DNA of 64,000 nucleotides, taken from assembly GCA_963680875.1 (NCBI GenBank), contig OY804584.1, forward strand, positions 92,998,031 through 93,062,030, in the 5' to 3' direction. The position numbers and the translations under genes are program-made. Under the pieces are notes generated by a model. It did no database searches. It was not told where the DNA came from and worked only from the letters and a program-made list of their open reading frames with translations. The stretch comes from Bathymodiolus brooksi (lineage: Eukaryota; Mollusca; Bivalvia; Mytilida; Modiolidae). The stretch's first letter is position 1. Each line of letters begins with the position of its first letter. This document shows positions 1 to 15,200 of this stretch, piece after piece.

Positions 1-115
1 CAAACATGTAGCATAATCAAAAAAAACATATGATTAATGTAAATTGTTATCCACTAATCATGAAACAGTCTGTTGGATGTGGATTGTTTGTACACAAGAA
101 ATTAATTGTACTTAC

Positions 116-229
116 CTTGATAGATTTGCGTAGTAAATAAGCGTCATAATGAGCCGGCTGCATTAATAAAGCTTTACATGTATCTAGGAATCCACCACTT
201 AACTCTCCCTTCAAATCTTCTATCAGATC
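116..229 (-). CDS. Fusion gene exon 12: annexin repeat 1-2
   Basis: Acceptor TTTGTAG before 229, donor GTAAGTAC after 116, 114 nt. It encodes [20 protein letters not shown] and [18 protein letters not shown]. The acidic residue in KGELSG is at the place that completes the type II calcium site of GLGTDE. The remaining repeats lie left of the window. Confidence 0.88.
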
Positions 230-3200
230 CTACAAACAATATAAATAAATATATCAAGTGGATTCTCATTTAATCAAACAGAAAACGTTTGGTTTATGGT
301 GTTTAATGTCACTTTCAACAATATTTCAGTTATATCGTGGCGGTCAGTTTTATTGGTGGAGGAAACCGGAGAAAACCACAGACCTGTCGTAAATCACTGA
401 CAAACCAAACAAAAAAGGTCAATGGTCATATATAAAATTAGGACTGTTAAAATGACCATCTAAGATGTGACACACTTATTCAAAATCAGTAGATCAGGAT
501 TGTCATATACAGTTAATGAGTTAATCCAATACGGTTGTTTCGAATCATGTCAATTCCGACCACATTCCGTCTTTTTCTTGTCTTGACGTCTGAACAAATC
601 GGCAGGCGACTTCCGGTGTTTACGCTATTACTGTGACAACGTCAGCATATCATAGTCGTAGATGCGGTAGATTATAAGTAATTGTAATATGGAGCCGCCA
701 AGGAAACCGCTGAATAAATACTGGTGTTCGGTACCCCACTATCTGTCTGATATCAGAAATATATACATAAAAGCAGATCATTTTCCTTTGATGATGCTGA
801 CAGCCGCAAATAAAGAAAGAAAACAAATTTAATTTTAAAGAAGTATTTGTCTCTGCATTGAAGTCTTTGATACAAAGAAAATAATTTAATTGATATCTGT
901 CTTTTATAGAAAATGTTAAGATTTTTTTAAGTTGAGGATCGAACGTTAAAACGGGACATATCGATTGGAGTTTTTGTTGTGTACAATGACACCGGAAGTT
1001 CAGTGCCAGGAGTTCCATCGAAATCACGTGATCTGGCGGACGAAAATAACAAAAATTTGACGGAATGGAAATGATTCGAAACAACCGAATTGTTTAACTG
1101 TACAATAATATATTGAAAACACCTCTAAAGTTAATAACCAATGATTTTATAAAGTCCAGATTTGACTGTTTAGTCCTCTAATTGGGTATTTTATCTTCAA
1201 CTGGTTTTGTATTGACTATCTGGATTATGATTGTTTTAGTCTGTTCCCTCCATTTGGTTTTGTGGATTCATATTTATAAGGAGAAGATTTTTATATGAAA
1301 AGCTAACAATGATCAACAATGATGTTGGTGAAGGATGTCAAGTGATGACAATAACTCACATGAACCCTTTGTACCGGATGAACTCAAAATTATGTATAAT
1401 TTTAGAAATACAGTCAAATCTTCCTTAAAGGGCACCTCTATAACAAATCACTGTCTATAAAGGGCATCTCTATAACAAATCACTGTCTATAAAGGGCATC
1501 TCTATAACAAATCACTGTCTATAAAGGGCATCTCTATAACAAATCACTGTCTATAAAGGGCATCTCTATAACAAATCACTGTCTATAAAGGGCATCTCTA
1601 TAACAAATCACTGTCTATAAAGGGCATCTCTATAACAAATCACTGTCTATAAAAGGCAGTCTCATTTTTCCCATTGATGTATAGTACATATAATCTTAAC
1701 CTGTATATTAAGGGCAACCACTCATAAAGGGCACATTTTCAAGGTTCACTTGAGTGCCCTTTATATACAGGTTTGACTGTATAGAAATTACATAAACAAT
1801 AAGATAATACATAAAGAGTCACAGGGGTTTATCAAGGTGTTTTGAGAATGGTACTGTTGGTACCATTTGGGGAAATTTTTAATTGACAAATTGGCCATTT
1901 GGGAATAAAAAAAGCATGATTTAGGAATATTTTTCAATGGGAAAGGGTCCTTTTATCTGGGCCTGAGGAAGGCTAGAACAATCCCTGAGTCATTATCTAA
2001 AAACTTTAGATATAAAATAAAAATATTTTTTTACATCAAGCCTCGAAGCTCGAATACTACCAATAACTGAAATAATTGTTTTACTCTTACCTTTCCAAAC
2101 ATAGTTTTGTATGTAGTAAACACTTCATGTCTTTGAGGGTTAGATCTGTAGGCTAACACATTGATGATAGAATCTTCATCAGTACCTGTTAGTAAATCAT
2201 AAGTAACGGTAAAGATTATTGTCTATGGAACCTAACACATTGATGATAGAATCTTCATCAGTACCTGGTAGTAAATCATAAGTAACGGTAAAGATTATTG
2301 TCTATATAAGCATAGATTATTGTCTATGGAACCTAACACATTGATGATATAATCTTCACCAGTAAATCATAAGTATATAGATTATTCAATATATTGCGAA
2401 TTCAGTCATATTATCATTTCCAAGGAAATAGTTTCAATATTACCGGTCCACATTTCTCCAAATAAAAAAGCATTGTTGGACGATTTTACAGTGACACTGA
2501 AAGTAATGTGACATTGTTGAATGAACGGCAACAAATAACATGACATCATTCACAAAATGTAGTCTCCCTCAGAGTTTTGTACAAATATGTTAATTTTAAT
2601 TTGACCCTTGTTATTTGTTTAAAATTTGTTTTTATTGAAATGTTTGATAAACTTATTACATATATAGTGTGTTGGTACACGACGTTATATCAGGTCTTGT
2701 CTGTTGCATGAATTAACCGCCTCACAACTCGTAACTTTCGCGACTCGTAGTGATATTAGCTCACACAACAGACTCGACCTAATACAAAGTCTTGTACCAC
2801 CACACTATGTAATGAGTATTTATTTCACTGGGTGGAATACTGGTGTTTCTTTCACTGGTAACTAAATCCTCAGTATTTCACATACATCTATGTAATGAAA
2901 TGGAATCATGTTCTTGAGATTGCCATCTTTTTTTCAATTATCACATATATTTTGCACTGAACATAACATTATAATTAGTATCTGATTAAAAGTGTGGACA
3001 GCTTACCTAGTCCTTTCATAGCATTCCTCAAAACTTCAGCATCTTGTTCTGCATTAAATTTATCATATGGCTTTATTGTTCCTTCAGTCTGAAGCAATAA
3101 AAATGCATTTTAATCACATAGTCTCCATTTTTTTTTACATTAAAAACAATCAGATCATTCTGATCAGGGCTATTCAATTTAAAAGGTCTACAGAGGGGGT

Positions 3201-6200
3201 AGGAAGGGAGTTGACCCATAACCATCATAGCTCATACGTTTTTTAGTTTTTGCCAATTAGTTAATGGACACAAAAATTACCAATTACATGAAATTTAGAT
3301 CCATTCCTACATACACCATTTTAATTAAATAGCCCACATAAAAGAGAATTAAACACTGAAACATGTATAAACTTATCACTGAACAAACAAACAAATACAA
3401 CTCTGTAAATCAAACGTCAAATCTAATAGTCCCCCTCTTAATAGACCAATCCCCTTTGTGATGAAAAAGTGGCCTTAAAATAATGGTGGATTCTCTTGAG
3501 GAGAATAAATAAGTAGTATTCTAATATCTCATTACATCTGAAATCTGGCCTGTTAAGAGGGGGGGGGGGGGGGGATTCATAAAAAAGCCATCAAATTCAG
3601 AAGAAAAATTAAATCTCCATGTACAAATAACAGAAAAATCCATTTTTGCACCACAGGGCCTCTTGTGTAGAAACAATAGAGTAAGAATCCCAAATCCTAA
3701 CTTTTATTCTGTGCCCAGTATCGTTGTGCTTAAAATTTTAAAAGGATTTTTCAAATGAAATTTTATGGCAAATTATATGTAAAAAATCACTACCTTCAAA
3801 CTACTGTGCAAATGTCGTTGAAATGAAACAATTTTTGTTTCTCAGAATATAATTGATCAAGTACGGTCATCAAACATATTTCAACAAAAACAAAGAGATA
3901 TGATTTTGACATATAATATGCCTTTCAGAAAAGTTTATCAAAAAAGATATAAAAGGGGTTATCAGAAGCCAAGAATCAAAAAAAGACAGACAATACATTG
4001 GCTAAAGGAAACTAGAGGCTCCCAGGAGCCTGTAATCGCTCACCTGGTTTTCAATTTTACATCTAAAGTTAATAGAAAATGGGGGTGTTACACATAATTT
4101 TGAAAGCGGGTCACCCAAAGATCATTTCAACTCAAATTTCTGAGCAAAAGATTTATATGCGATTTTTATCTCATAATATTCCTAAATGGAATAAACTGGC
4201 TGAAAAAATCTCACAGAAAAACCCAGAATATGTTAAACTACTCATTGCCATGTAGCTTCAGTTAAAATTTGAGCTCATTTTGATTTATACTAAAGCAGCA
4301 ATGGACAATTGAAGAAATTTCTATTTTTAGTAACAGCAGCCATCTTGAATGGAGGGCGGGGCTGTCAGACACAATTTTGAAAGGGACCTACCCAGGGACC
4401 ATCCCTGCCAGGTTTGGTTTAATTTGTTTCAGTGGTTTCAGAGGAGAAGATTTAAATGTGATCTTTTATCAAAATATGCCTAATTTGCATAATCGGTATA
4501 AATCGGCTGAAAGAAAAATTTCACAGAAAAACCCGGAATATATGTTAAACTACTCCTTGCCATGTAGCTGCAGTTAAAATTTGAGCTCATTTTGGCTTAT
4601 ACTAAAGCAGCAATGGACAATTAAAATTTCATCCCCCCCTTTTTTCTATTTTTAGCTTGGCGGCCATCTTGGTTGGAAGTCGGGATCACTGGACACAAAT
4701 TTGGAAGGAGGCCATCCAAGGACCATTCCACCAAAGTTTGGTTGTAATTGGCCCTGTGGTTTCTGAGGAGAAGATTAAAATGTGAAAGTTTACGACATAC
4801 GACGGACAGACAGACGGACGCCAAGTGATGGCAAAAGCTCACATGGCCTTTGGCCAGGTGAGCTAAAAAGACAAACAATACATTGGCTAAAGGAAAAAAG
4901 ACAGACAATACATTGGCTAAAGGAAAAAAGAGACAATACATTGGCTAAAGGAAAAAAGACAGACAATACATTGGCTAAAGGAAAAAAGACAGACAATACA
5001 TTGGCTAAAGGAAAAAAGAGACAATACATTGGCTAAAGGAAAAAAGACAGACAATACATTGGCTAAAGGAAAAAAGACAGACAATACATTGGCTAAAGGA
5101 AAAAAGACAGACAATACATTGGTTAAAGGAAAAAAGACAAACAATACATTGGCTAAAGGAAAAAAGACAAACAATACATTGGTTAAAGGAAAAAAGACAG
5201 ACAATACATTGGCTAAAGGAAACTAGAGGCTCCCAGGAGCCTGTATAGCTCACCTGGGTATAATAACAACATCAGTCAATAAAACTTGATAACTTCGGTA
5301 AAAAAAATTAACAAATGTAGCCTTCGTCATTGCAGACCCCTTCTACAAAAAAATGTGGGCAGGGGTTCCCCCTTTAATGTAAGTTATCAAAATTGCTGTA
5401 AAAAAACATATATGTCAATGATTCTCAAAATTTAGCTTTTCCTACTTCACATTTTGTAATAGAGTTGCTTCCCTTTGATTATTTGAGTAACCAAAAGCAG
5501 TGAGTCGACAAAAATATGCATTTCAAGAGGAATAACTCTTCACAGCTGTCGCACATTTTTAACTGTGGGAAATTTTTTGTAGATCTTGACATGCTGAACA
5601 TTTTTGCAGTTTAAACTTTCCCTCTATCTCTAATAGTTTTTGAGATATAAGATGATAGTATTAAAATTGAGAACATTTTGATGAAAAAAGGGCAATAACT
5701 CCAAAATGGGTAATTGGATTTACTTCAAAATTGCAGGGTAGGAAGATCTTGACATGCTGCAAATTTTTGAAATTTAAACTTAACCTTTATCTCTTATAGT
5801 TTTTGAAATATAAGACGAAAAGTATTATTTTTTTTTTATAAATTTGATGAAAAAAGGGCGAGAACTCCAAGATGGGTAATCAGATTTACTTCAAAATTGC
5901 AGGTAAAAAAAAAAAATGGATAGAAGGGTCGAACCGCCAGACACATTTTTGGAAGAGAACCATCCAATGACTATTTCATCAAAATTTTGTTCTTATTGAG
6001 CAAATGGTTTCAGACAAAAATATTTTTATGGGAATTTCCCATAGGGTCCTATGTTAAATTAAGTTCGGCTGTGGCGGCCATCTTGGTCGGTGTTCTGAAA
6101 TGCCGGACACAATTTTGGAAGAGGACCACTCAAGAATCATTTCAGCAAAGTTTGGTTGAGATTGGCTCAGTAGTTTCAGAGGAGAAGATTTTTTTTAATT

Positions 6201-9200
6201 TCATTCCCCCTTTTTTCTAATTTGCATAATCGGTCAAAATCGGTAAAAGTTCAAAGTTCATAAAAAATCCCGTAATATATGTTAAAAAGCTCATCATTAT
6301 GCTTGTACAGTTCAAATTTGGGCACTTTCTGGCTTAAAATAGAGCAGTTTTGGCCATTTGAAGAAATTTCTATTTTTAGTAATGGCAGACATCTTGGATA
6401 CAATTTTTAAAGGGGACCACCTAAGGATCATTTCAGCAAAGTTTGGTTGAGATTGGCTCAGTAGTTTCAGAGGAGAAGATTTTTTTTTAATTTCATCCCC
6501 CCTTTTTTCTAATTTGCATAATCGGTCAAAATCGGTAAAAGTTCAAAGTTCATAAAAAATCCCGTAATATATGTTAAAAAGCTCATCATTATGCTTATAC
6601 AGTTCAAATTTGGGCACTTTCTGGCTTAAAATAGAGCAGTTTTGGCCATTTGAAGAAATTTCTATTTTTATTAATGGCGGCCATCTTGGATACAGGACGG
6701 CGCTGACGGACACAATTTTTAAAGGGGACCACCTAAGGATCATTTCAGCAAAGTTTGGTTGAGATTGGCCTAATAGTTTCAGAGGAGAAGATTTTTTTTA
6801 AATTTCATCCCCCCTTTTTTCTAATTTGCATAATCGGTCAAAATCAGTAAAAGTTCAAAGTTCATAAAAAATCCGGTAATATATGCTAAAAAGCTCATCA
6901 TTATGCTTATACACTTCAAATTTGGGCACTTTCTGGCTTAAAATAGAGCAGTTTTGGCCATTTGAAGAAATTTCTATTTTTAGTAATGGCGGCCATCTTG
7001 GATACAGGACGGTGCTGACGGACACAATTTTGAAAGGGGACCACCTAAGGATCATTTCAGCAAAGTTTGGTTGAGATTGGCTCAGTAGTTTCAGAGAAGA
7101 TTTTTTTTTAATTTCATCTCCCCTTTTTTCTAATTTGCATAATCGGTCAAAATGGGTAATGGGATTTACTTCAAAATTGCAGGGTAGGTAGATCTTGACA
7201 TGCTGCACATTTTTGCAATAAACTTAACATCTATCTCTAAATAGTTTCTGAAATATAAGACGAAAAGTATTAAAATGAAGAAAAAAAAATGATGAAAAAA
7301 GGGCAATAACTCCAAGATGGGTAATCAAATTTACTTCAAAATTGCAGGGTAGGTAGATCTTGACATGCTGAACATGTTTGCAGTTTCAACTTACCATCTG
7401 TCTCTTATAGTTTTTGAAATAAAGGACGAAAAGTATTAAAATTTGAAAATTTGATGAAAAAAGGGAAATAACTCCAAAATGAGCATTGGGATTTTCTTCA
7501 AAATTGCAGGGTAGGTAGATCTTGAAACCAGACACCCTAGTAATGATTCAGACCAAGTTTGGTTTCCATTGGTATAGTACTTTCAGAGGAGAAGATTTTT
7601 GAAAAAGTTTACGACGTACGACGACGACGGATGCCAAGTGATGGCAATAGCTCACCTGACCCTTTGGGTCAGGTGAGCTAAAAAGACAGACAATACATTG
7701 GTTAAAGGAAAAAAGACAGACAATACATTGGCTAAAGGAAAAAAGACAGACAATACATTGGTTAAAGGAAAAAAGACAGACAATACATTGGCTAAAGGAA
7801 AAAAGACAGACAATACATTGGCTAAAGGAAAAAAGACAAACAACGTTCTTCAAAACATTACACAGTAAACAAAAGATGGAGCAATACGAACTCCACTATA
7901 ATGATGGAGGGGGGTGGGGGGTGGAATTCAGGTGCTTCAGAAGGGTAAACAAATCCTCCTCCACAAGTGGCATCCGTCATGTTACTCTTGCTACACACCC
8001 AATGAATAGTCATGAAATCTGTTTAAGTATTGTGAAAAACATAGTATCCACAGACGGAAAATGATAACACATTCATACAATACTTTTATTGAACTATTTT
8101 GCAGTTGTATAAAAAGTTCCAATTAGAGTGTTGTGGTCTAGACAGGTTGGACAGTATTGAGTGATTGAATGTTTGAGTTATGCCATTTCAGCAATATCTT
8201 GTGATAGTATGTGGTCTTTTTGAGTGAAAGTGAATCTGCAGGTTTTTTGTTGTCTTTTTATATTTGTATTGCCGTTGAAGATCCAATCATCATGAGCAGG
8301 ATGGTTGTACTTCCATTAATCAGTTTAATCCTGCCATTTTTGTGCCTATCCCAAGCCAGGACTTGGATTTCCATCATCATATGTTGTGATCTTTTTCGTG
8401 TTCAATGATTTGAGGTAAAAGGTAGTTGTTTGTTTTGTTGATATTGGAGGAAATGTTGACCAGCACTGCTTAAACTTTCTTTGAATAATCTCAAACAATG
8501 GACCGGACTTGAACTCCCATAGTGTTGCTGATTGCATAGGTAAAGGTAATACCAAAATATTACACTTTTTTTGCACTGCTATGATCAAATTGTAGCACTG
8601 AATAATCTTTTAATATGTATTTGTATGACAGAAACTCACATATAAAAAGTGTTTTAATGGCTGTTCTGCATCTTACAGTCACTGCATAACAGTGTATATT
8701 TACCTGTTAACCACATGGATGATTTAATGGTTAGCATACTCACCTCGAGCGTGGTAGATAGTAGGTTCAAGACTATCAAATTGGAATTTGTTGCTTCTTC
8801 ACTAAGCCTGTTGTTGTAGCATTAGTGAAGTAAGAGCAAAGACGAATTGATTCAGAATGAGGGTAATGTGTCAGAGTGGAGCGAAAAGTATACCCGTAAG
8901 TCTACTGTTTCAGTAAGATACCACTATAAAATTCCAACTTCACAAGTTGTTCTAGTACAATGCACACTTCGTCATCATCATTATCATCTCATCCAACGTA
9001 ACTTGTTCTCGCCATGAAATAACTGAAAAATTTCTCATTTGAGGTCAAACAATAATTACTCACTCACTATATATTTTGATCAATAATACCTCTAAATTTT
9101 CTGTTTCCATGGCATAATATGGATCAGACTTTTTAGTTTTAGGAGGAGGTGTCTCTTTAGGCTTAGGTTTGCCGTTACCATTTGTCCTTTTCTTGGGTTC

Positions 9201-12200
9201 AACTTTGGGTTCAGCTTTGGGTGGTTTTCTTAGAGATCCCCCTGGGAAATAAAATAAAGACAAAATTAATATTTTTTAATACATTTTTTTCTATTAAATA
9301 TATTTTAATTTTGTAAATTATAAATGTAGACAAACAAAAAAAGGATAACATTTTGACAAAATATCAGATCAACTGCAATACAATGTTTACAATTTGTATA
9401 TCGTCCTAATTTTTTTTTTAATATGCCCATCCCATGTTACATTTTTCGTCGCCAATGCTGTCATATTTTCCTGTGTTTTTCGTGATCACTGGTTGATGTG
9501 TTGACAAGGGTAGTCTTGATCGGTAATTACAAAAAAAAAACAATTCTTTTCACACTTTCCCTTTTCGTTAGTGCAATAAAATGTTTGACATGAAGTCATA
9601 ATGATTTTGTAAATATCAAAAGATAAATATACGACGTTATTTTATGATTTACATAATTTTTAATGACAAAATTACAACTGATCAATGCTGATATAATAGA
9701 CGATACCGACACTGTAACGTCACGGCTCTTTCGGAAGAGCTTTAATTGCAGGTATAACCCGAGAATGGATTATGCCTTTTGTCTCCTCACATTGAAGAGT
9801 TCTGAAAAATGGTGATCCACATTAATTGGTGCTACATGCAACTTCAATGACCAAATTCTACCTAACGGTATACTATTCTTAGCATTCATTAACACAGATG
9901 TCTTTTATTTACTGTCATTTAAATTTTCACGCTAACTTGTTAAGACCATGGCGTTTTCCCTTAATAAAAAATTAGTTAAAGGTAAAATGCAATATTCTTT
10001 TATTCTCTTACATTTATATAAGTGTAGAAAAATTGATTTACTTTTAATAAAATCTTAATTATAAACACTCCATCCCCTTCCCTCCCCCCCCCACCAAAAA
10101 AAAGAGCACAACTTGATCTTAAATACCGGCTATTTAAACAAGTATTATCAACTTGGCTCATACTTTTATATTTTATTTATTCATAACATTATTTGTTCAA
10201 ATAGACTAAATAAATGATGTATGATTTAATTAACAATGAAGATGAAGGGGAGGTAATCATTCTATAGAGAATTCGCTGTATAGAAATTTCCATGGTTTTT
10301 TGGTAACGATAAACAAAAATACAGTGTATCATGAAGTTCAAATTTTTAAGTGGAACATAATAATGAAAATATTGAGACTTCGAAAAGTCTAACCAATGAA
10401 AATAAATGAATCAACATAAATACATGTATAATAATATTAAAGTGAAGCACCAAAAAAGCTTATGACAAATAAATAAAATTAAAGTCAGCTATTAGTTTTG
10501 GCTGCATTTACTAAAGTGTTGGAGTATGTAGTAAATACAACCAAAACTAATTGTGGATTTTTACTCAGATTGTAGCTATAGAAAATTAAATGAAAATTCA
10601 TTAAATATTTTATTCGTGTACTCGACATTACTTGATAATTATGTAAAACACAAGAAAAAAAATCAGTATTTGATACTTTTTTTTTCTTTATTAAAATTAA
10701 TATTAATTTGAAAGAAATTTGACTATTTCCATTTGAAAAACAGAAAAAAAATCCATCAAATATTAGCTTATACACATAATTTAATAAATAAGTCTGCATT
10801 ATACAAAAGCTATGACTATATATAACTAGCTATAAACTACATAGGTTATACAAATCAGTTGCTTGCTATTTATTCTCATACATTCAACGAATATACTACA
10901 CTTTAATACAGTAATCATTCATAAATATTTAAAAGTCAGATTTCCATTCACACAAAAATAATTTTGAAATTAAGGCTATACAAAACAGATTGTGTGTTTT
11001 TTTTTTTTTTTTTATTATTTCCCATCTGCAAGACCCCCTTCAGTCCAGCACGGTCACCATGAGTAAGCGATAACGACCAAATTTAAATCCTCCAGACCAA
11101 CTCTATCTGTTATTATAACTCAAATAAACGCAGTCAGCAATCACTTGAGATTTATTCAAGATTGTATCAGTTTACCTGCAATAGCTATCGGTCTTCATTT
11201 TACACATTTGAGGTGTTTCTCTCAACATATGATTGAAATAAATGGTCACTTGTATTATGTGCCCATATTTCCTCTGTCTCAACAGTGAGCATTAAACACA
11301 AGACTGACTTATTTAAGTTTTTCCATTGTTATATACCTTTACAAAATTTAATATTTTTCCATTTATTTTGTCCTTTTGAAAATGACAAAAACAAATGACC
11401 AAAAAATCCCATTTTTGTAAATAACTAATGAAATCATTCTCATAGAAAGAAAAAATATGACTTTACCAAGCTTAATTCAGATAATAAACAGCCATGCCAT
11501 CTCATTTTTGTAAATAACTAAAGAATTCAACCTTATAGAGAGAGGAAAAAATATGACTTTTACCAAGCTTAATTCAGATAATAAACAGCCATGCCATCTC
11601 ATTTTTGTAAATAACTAAAGAATTCAACCTTATAGAGAGAGGAAAAAATATGGTTCCTTCCTGCCTAGTTCAGATAATAAACAGCTATGCCTTATGTGAG
11701 TGATACACCGGTATAAAGTTCCCTAACTCTGTAATGTAAAAAGTGAAAATCGACAGAAAGTATAGACTCTCATATCACCATTCTGACTATTCTGGTGAAG
11801 ATCGAATGATATAGATAAAGACAAAATGGAGGTATATCTGTAACCTGTTTACAACAAACTAAATTTCATGGGATAAAGTCTCCTAACAAAAGTGAAAATC
11901 GTCAAATAGTATGCAGTTCCTAAGACCACCATTCCTAAATATCTTGCAAAATTTGGAGAAAATTGGTCAAGGTAAAAAAGAGCTAATAACTGACATGTTT
12001 ATGCCGGAGAGACAAACAACATGATACCATAATATATATCTTCTACAGAAGAGCGTATAAATACCACCCACCTCCATCTTTTAAACTAAAAGGCCAGAGA
12101 ATCATTCATTTTGTATGGACTTATTTGCAGTTTTTAAACAAATGCTATCATGTAACAGAATTTAGTAATGTTATAATTTGATGGTTTTTGTAAATGTTGA

Positions 12201-15200
12201 GACATAAATATTTAGCAACTGATTATCACAGTCTTAAAGAGGTTATATAAATTGCTTCAGTTGTTTACACAGGCATGCCATGTAGAGAGTACATATCACT
12301 TACTGGGCACGCCCGGCTTTGCCATGACAACAGAAATCTTGTATCCATCTCCTTCATCATCAAAGTTGGCTTCCAGCATCTGAAATAAAAATGAATTTTC
12401 TACATAAAGCTGTTTATATGCAGTCCTCACAATGAGCACCGGTCCTCCGGTCCAAGACCAGTAAAACTTTGTTCGGACCAGTATATTGTTCAGTTTTTAA
12501 TTAATTATATGTATATGTATAAAATATATTCAAAATTTGATTCGGACCAGTAAATTCAAATTTTCATTTTGCAGACTGTATTTGATAGCTGAACCTGTTT
12601 TAAGAGACCAATCAAGGCAGAAAGTGACCTCTAATTACAAATTTGTTGAATGTTATGTACTGTAATTGAGTGATTTACTGAACAGAAGGAGGAAAAGTAC
12701 TGTAAACCAGTTATTTTTTGGATGTGACTTACATTTTATGACTTTCGCAGGGGTTAAATATCTGAAATATGATTGGATCCAATACATTTTCATCTTGGGA
12801 ATTTTTTGCTTTTATACTTACTTTATGTTGAACCATATAATTATTTTATACTTTATTTGAATAGTACATGGGAAAAAAAAACAAGGTTTTATATCAAAAG
12901 TTATAATAATTGTGATCTACTGGCCAATCGAACATTTAGTATTGTTATGTTGCTATAGCAGCTTCTAAATGCTGTATCAGTAACAGGACAACCTCGAAAT
13001 GAGAAATTTCCTATCAAGTATCCCATTGGTGTTTGTTGAGTGGAGAGTATCTGATAGTGATCAACTGTGGGTTACCAATGACAACAAGATCAATAGTTTA
13101 AAAAGTATACAAAGTCTATGTTATATAGAGTTATACCTTGCCCATTTTTGGTGATGCAACTTTTAGTCGAAAATCTTTGTTTCCTTTGGCAAATTCCAAC
13201 ATGTGAGCATATATATGTAAAATATTTTCTTTGAAATCACCTGAAAAATAATAATATCACCGTTTAATATAGCTTTCTAACAACAATTAAACCTCAACAC
13301 ATTTTATTTAGAAACTTGTATAAATATATTAATAATACTATCTTTGATTTTTTTTGTGAGAATGGCTATCTCGGAGCAATATCACATCGAAGGCGAAGTC
13401 TGAGATATGAGATGAAATGAGAAGTCTATTTCGAGCAAATCATATAAATGATAGTATGTGTAATGAGGATTTGGTAAGGTGATGTCATTATAACATCATA
13501 TTAGGAAACAGCGATATTATGTTAATATCACACTAGTTACTTCATAATAGATATTATCGCTTGTAAAGTTCAAAGGGAAAATGTACAAATTGTCGACAAA
13601 TTGTTTTCTTGGACAAGTCATACAAAAATATCTTTGTTTACTTGCAGTATCCTTTAGCTTAATTTATCTTGGATAACTCGAATACATTGTTATTTCGAAA
13701 ATAAAATCATCAATCCCTTCGACTTCGATTTACAAGATACGACTGTTTCACATTGGAAAATATGATGGTTTAATGATGTAGAAAGCTACATGTGTATATT
13801 TGAGGAAATATATAGAAATTATCATTCAAATTTCAATTTTTGTTGATTGTTTAAACATATTTTATTTGCCATATATAAATGGACTAGACAGTTCATTTAT
13901 AGTGTGGGTCTAGATAGTCATTATATAAATGGAAAATCCTTCACAACTTGGGTAAATTTGCTGATGATGATCCTCTAAAAAAAAAAAAAAATCTGATGGA
14001 AACCAGAGGGCTTATCCAACTGTGTATTACAATTAGTTATACAAGAATAGGAAGCTTCCACCAGTATTACGGTCATAACACTTGTATGATCTTTGTACTC
14101 TTACTGAGACCATCGTGGTCATATGGTAGTTGGATTTACAACTACCTGTGCAATCAGTGCCTATCACCACTAAAGTGTGAGTTCGAATCCCACATATGGT
14201 GAGGTGTACACGATACAACATTATGTAATAAAGTTTGTCAGTGACTTGTGAGAGGTCGGTGGTGTTAAACACCATAACCTTGTACTCTTACTCATCTAGT
14301 ATATACATGTATAGTTATGATAAGATGAGCACTCTTAAGTCTTACATCAGTATGTAATGACCTGCTACTGCTCATACAGGTTTCGGCCTTTTTTTAATAG
14401 TAAGAGAAATTGTCACTACCGATTTACTGTTTACAAAATTGCTTACCATTTCCTGGGCTGACAGTTTGGGGGACAGGGTCTTTTTTAGGGAGTTCTATAG
14501 CTGGTGGTGGGCTAGGTTCAGGAGTTGGTGGTCTTTCCTTTATTGCAGGTTTTTTTTCTATTGATTTCCTAAGTTCCCCAACAGTTACGTGTCTGTTATC
14601 TGGATTACAACCCTACATAATAAAATGAAAAACATTGAATATTACACTGTCGGAACAATTCCAAAATCTAATAAAAAAATCGTAGAAAGAGGCAAAATCG
14701 ATACCCCTGACATACAAATACATGATCACTCACGTGCAGTCTTCACATTAACCTACTTGCCCGAAGCCCAGGACAAGTAAAACTGGATTCAGACAAGCGA
14801 AAATTATGAAAGAATTTGTTTGAATAAATAGAACAATTTTGTAAATTTGCCTTTCATGCAAGTAGGTTAAGAAAATTAAGGCAAAGACTGAACTTGGTAC
14901 AGACACTTCAATAAAGAGTGGCAGGGTTAATCTAGTTTTATGGGCCCAAACATAAAGAACCCAATAATAACAGATCTACCGCAATATGCAGTGTATAATA
15001 CACTCTTTCTTTGTTCCACAAATTATTTGACATTTAGTCCGATTGTGAATTATACGAAAGAACTGATAGAGGTTGCTTACTGCTATTACAATCTATTATA
15101 CAACAGGGTTATGGAACAGGTGCATGCTAAACACCAATACATGTATATTCTACTATGCACAATAACAGTATTTAAAGAAAAAATACCAACTGCTTAAACT

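Noticed and set aside
650..1084. 144-codon minus-strand frame
   Set aside because: No domain, low-complexity composition, lies in an intron, and no splice or start signals support it.
4621..7853. Open frames with repeated [10 protein letters not shown] and FSQCIVCL
   Set aside because: Antisense translations of the 30-bp minisatellite; no start context, splice context or conservation argument.
12430..12570. GGACCAGTA repeats (also at 36630) as a bounded transposon
   Set aside because: Only a few shared words; no ends or target duplication could be defined.
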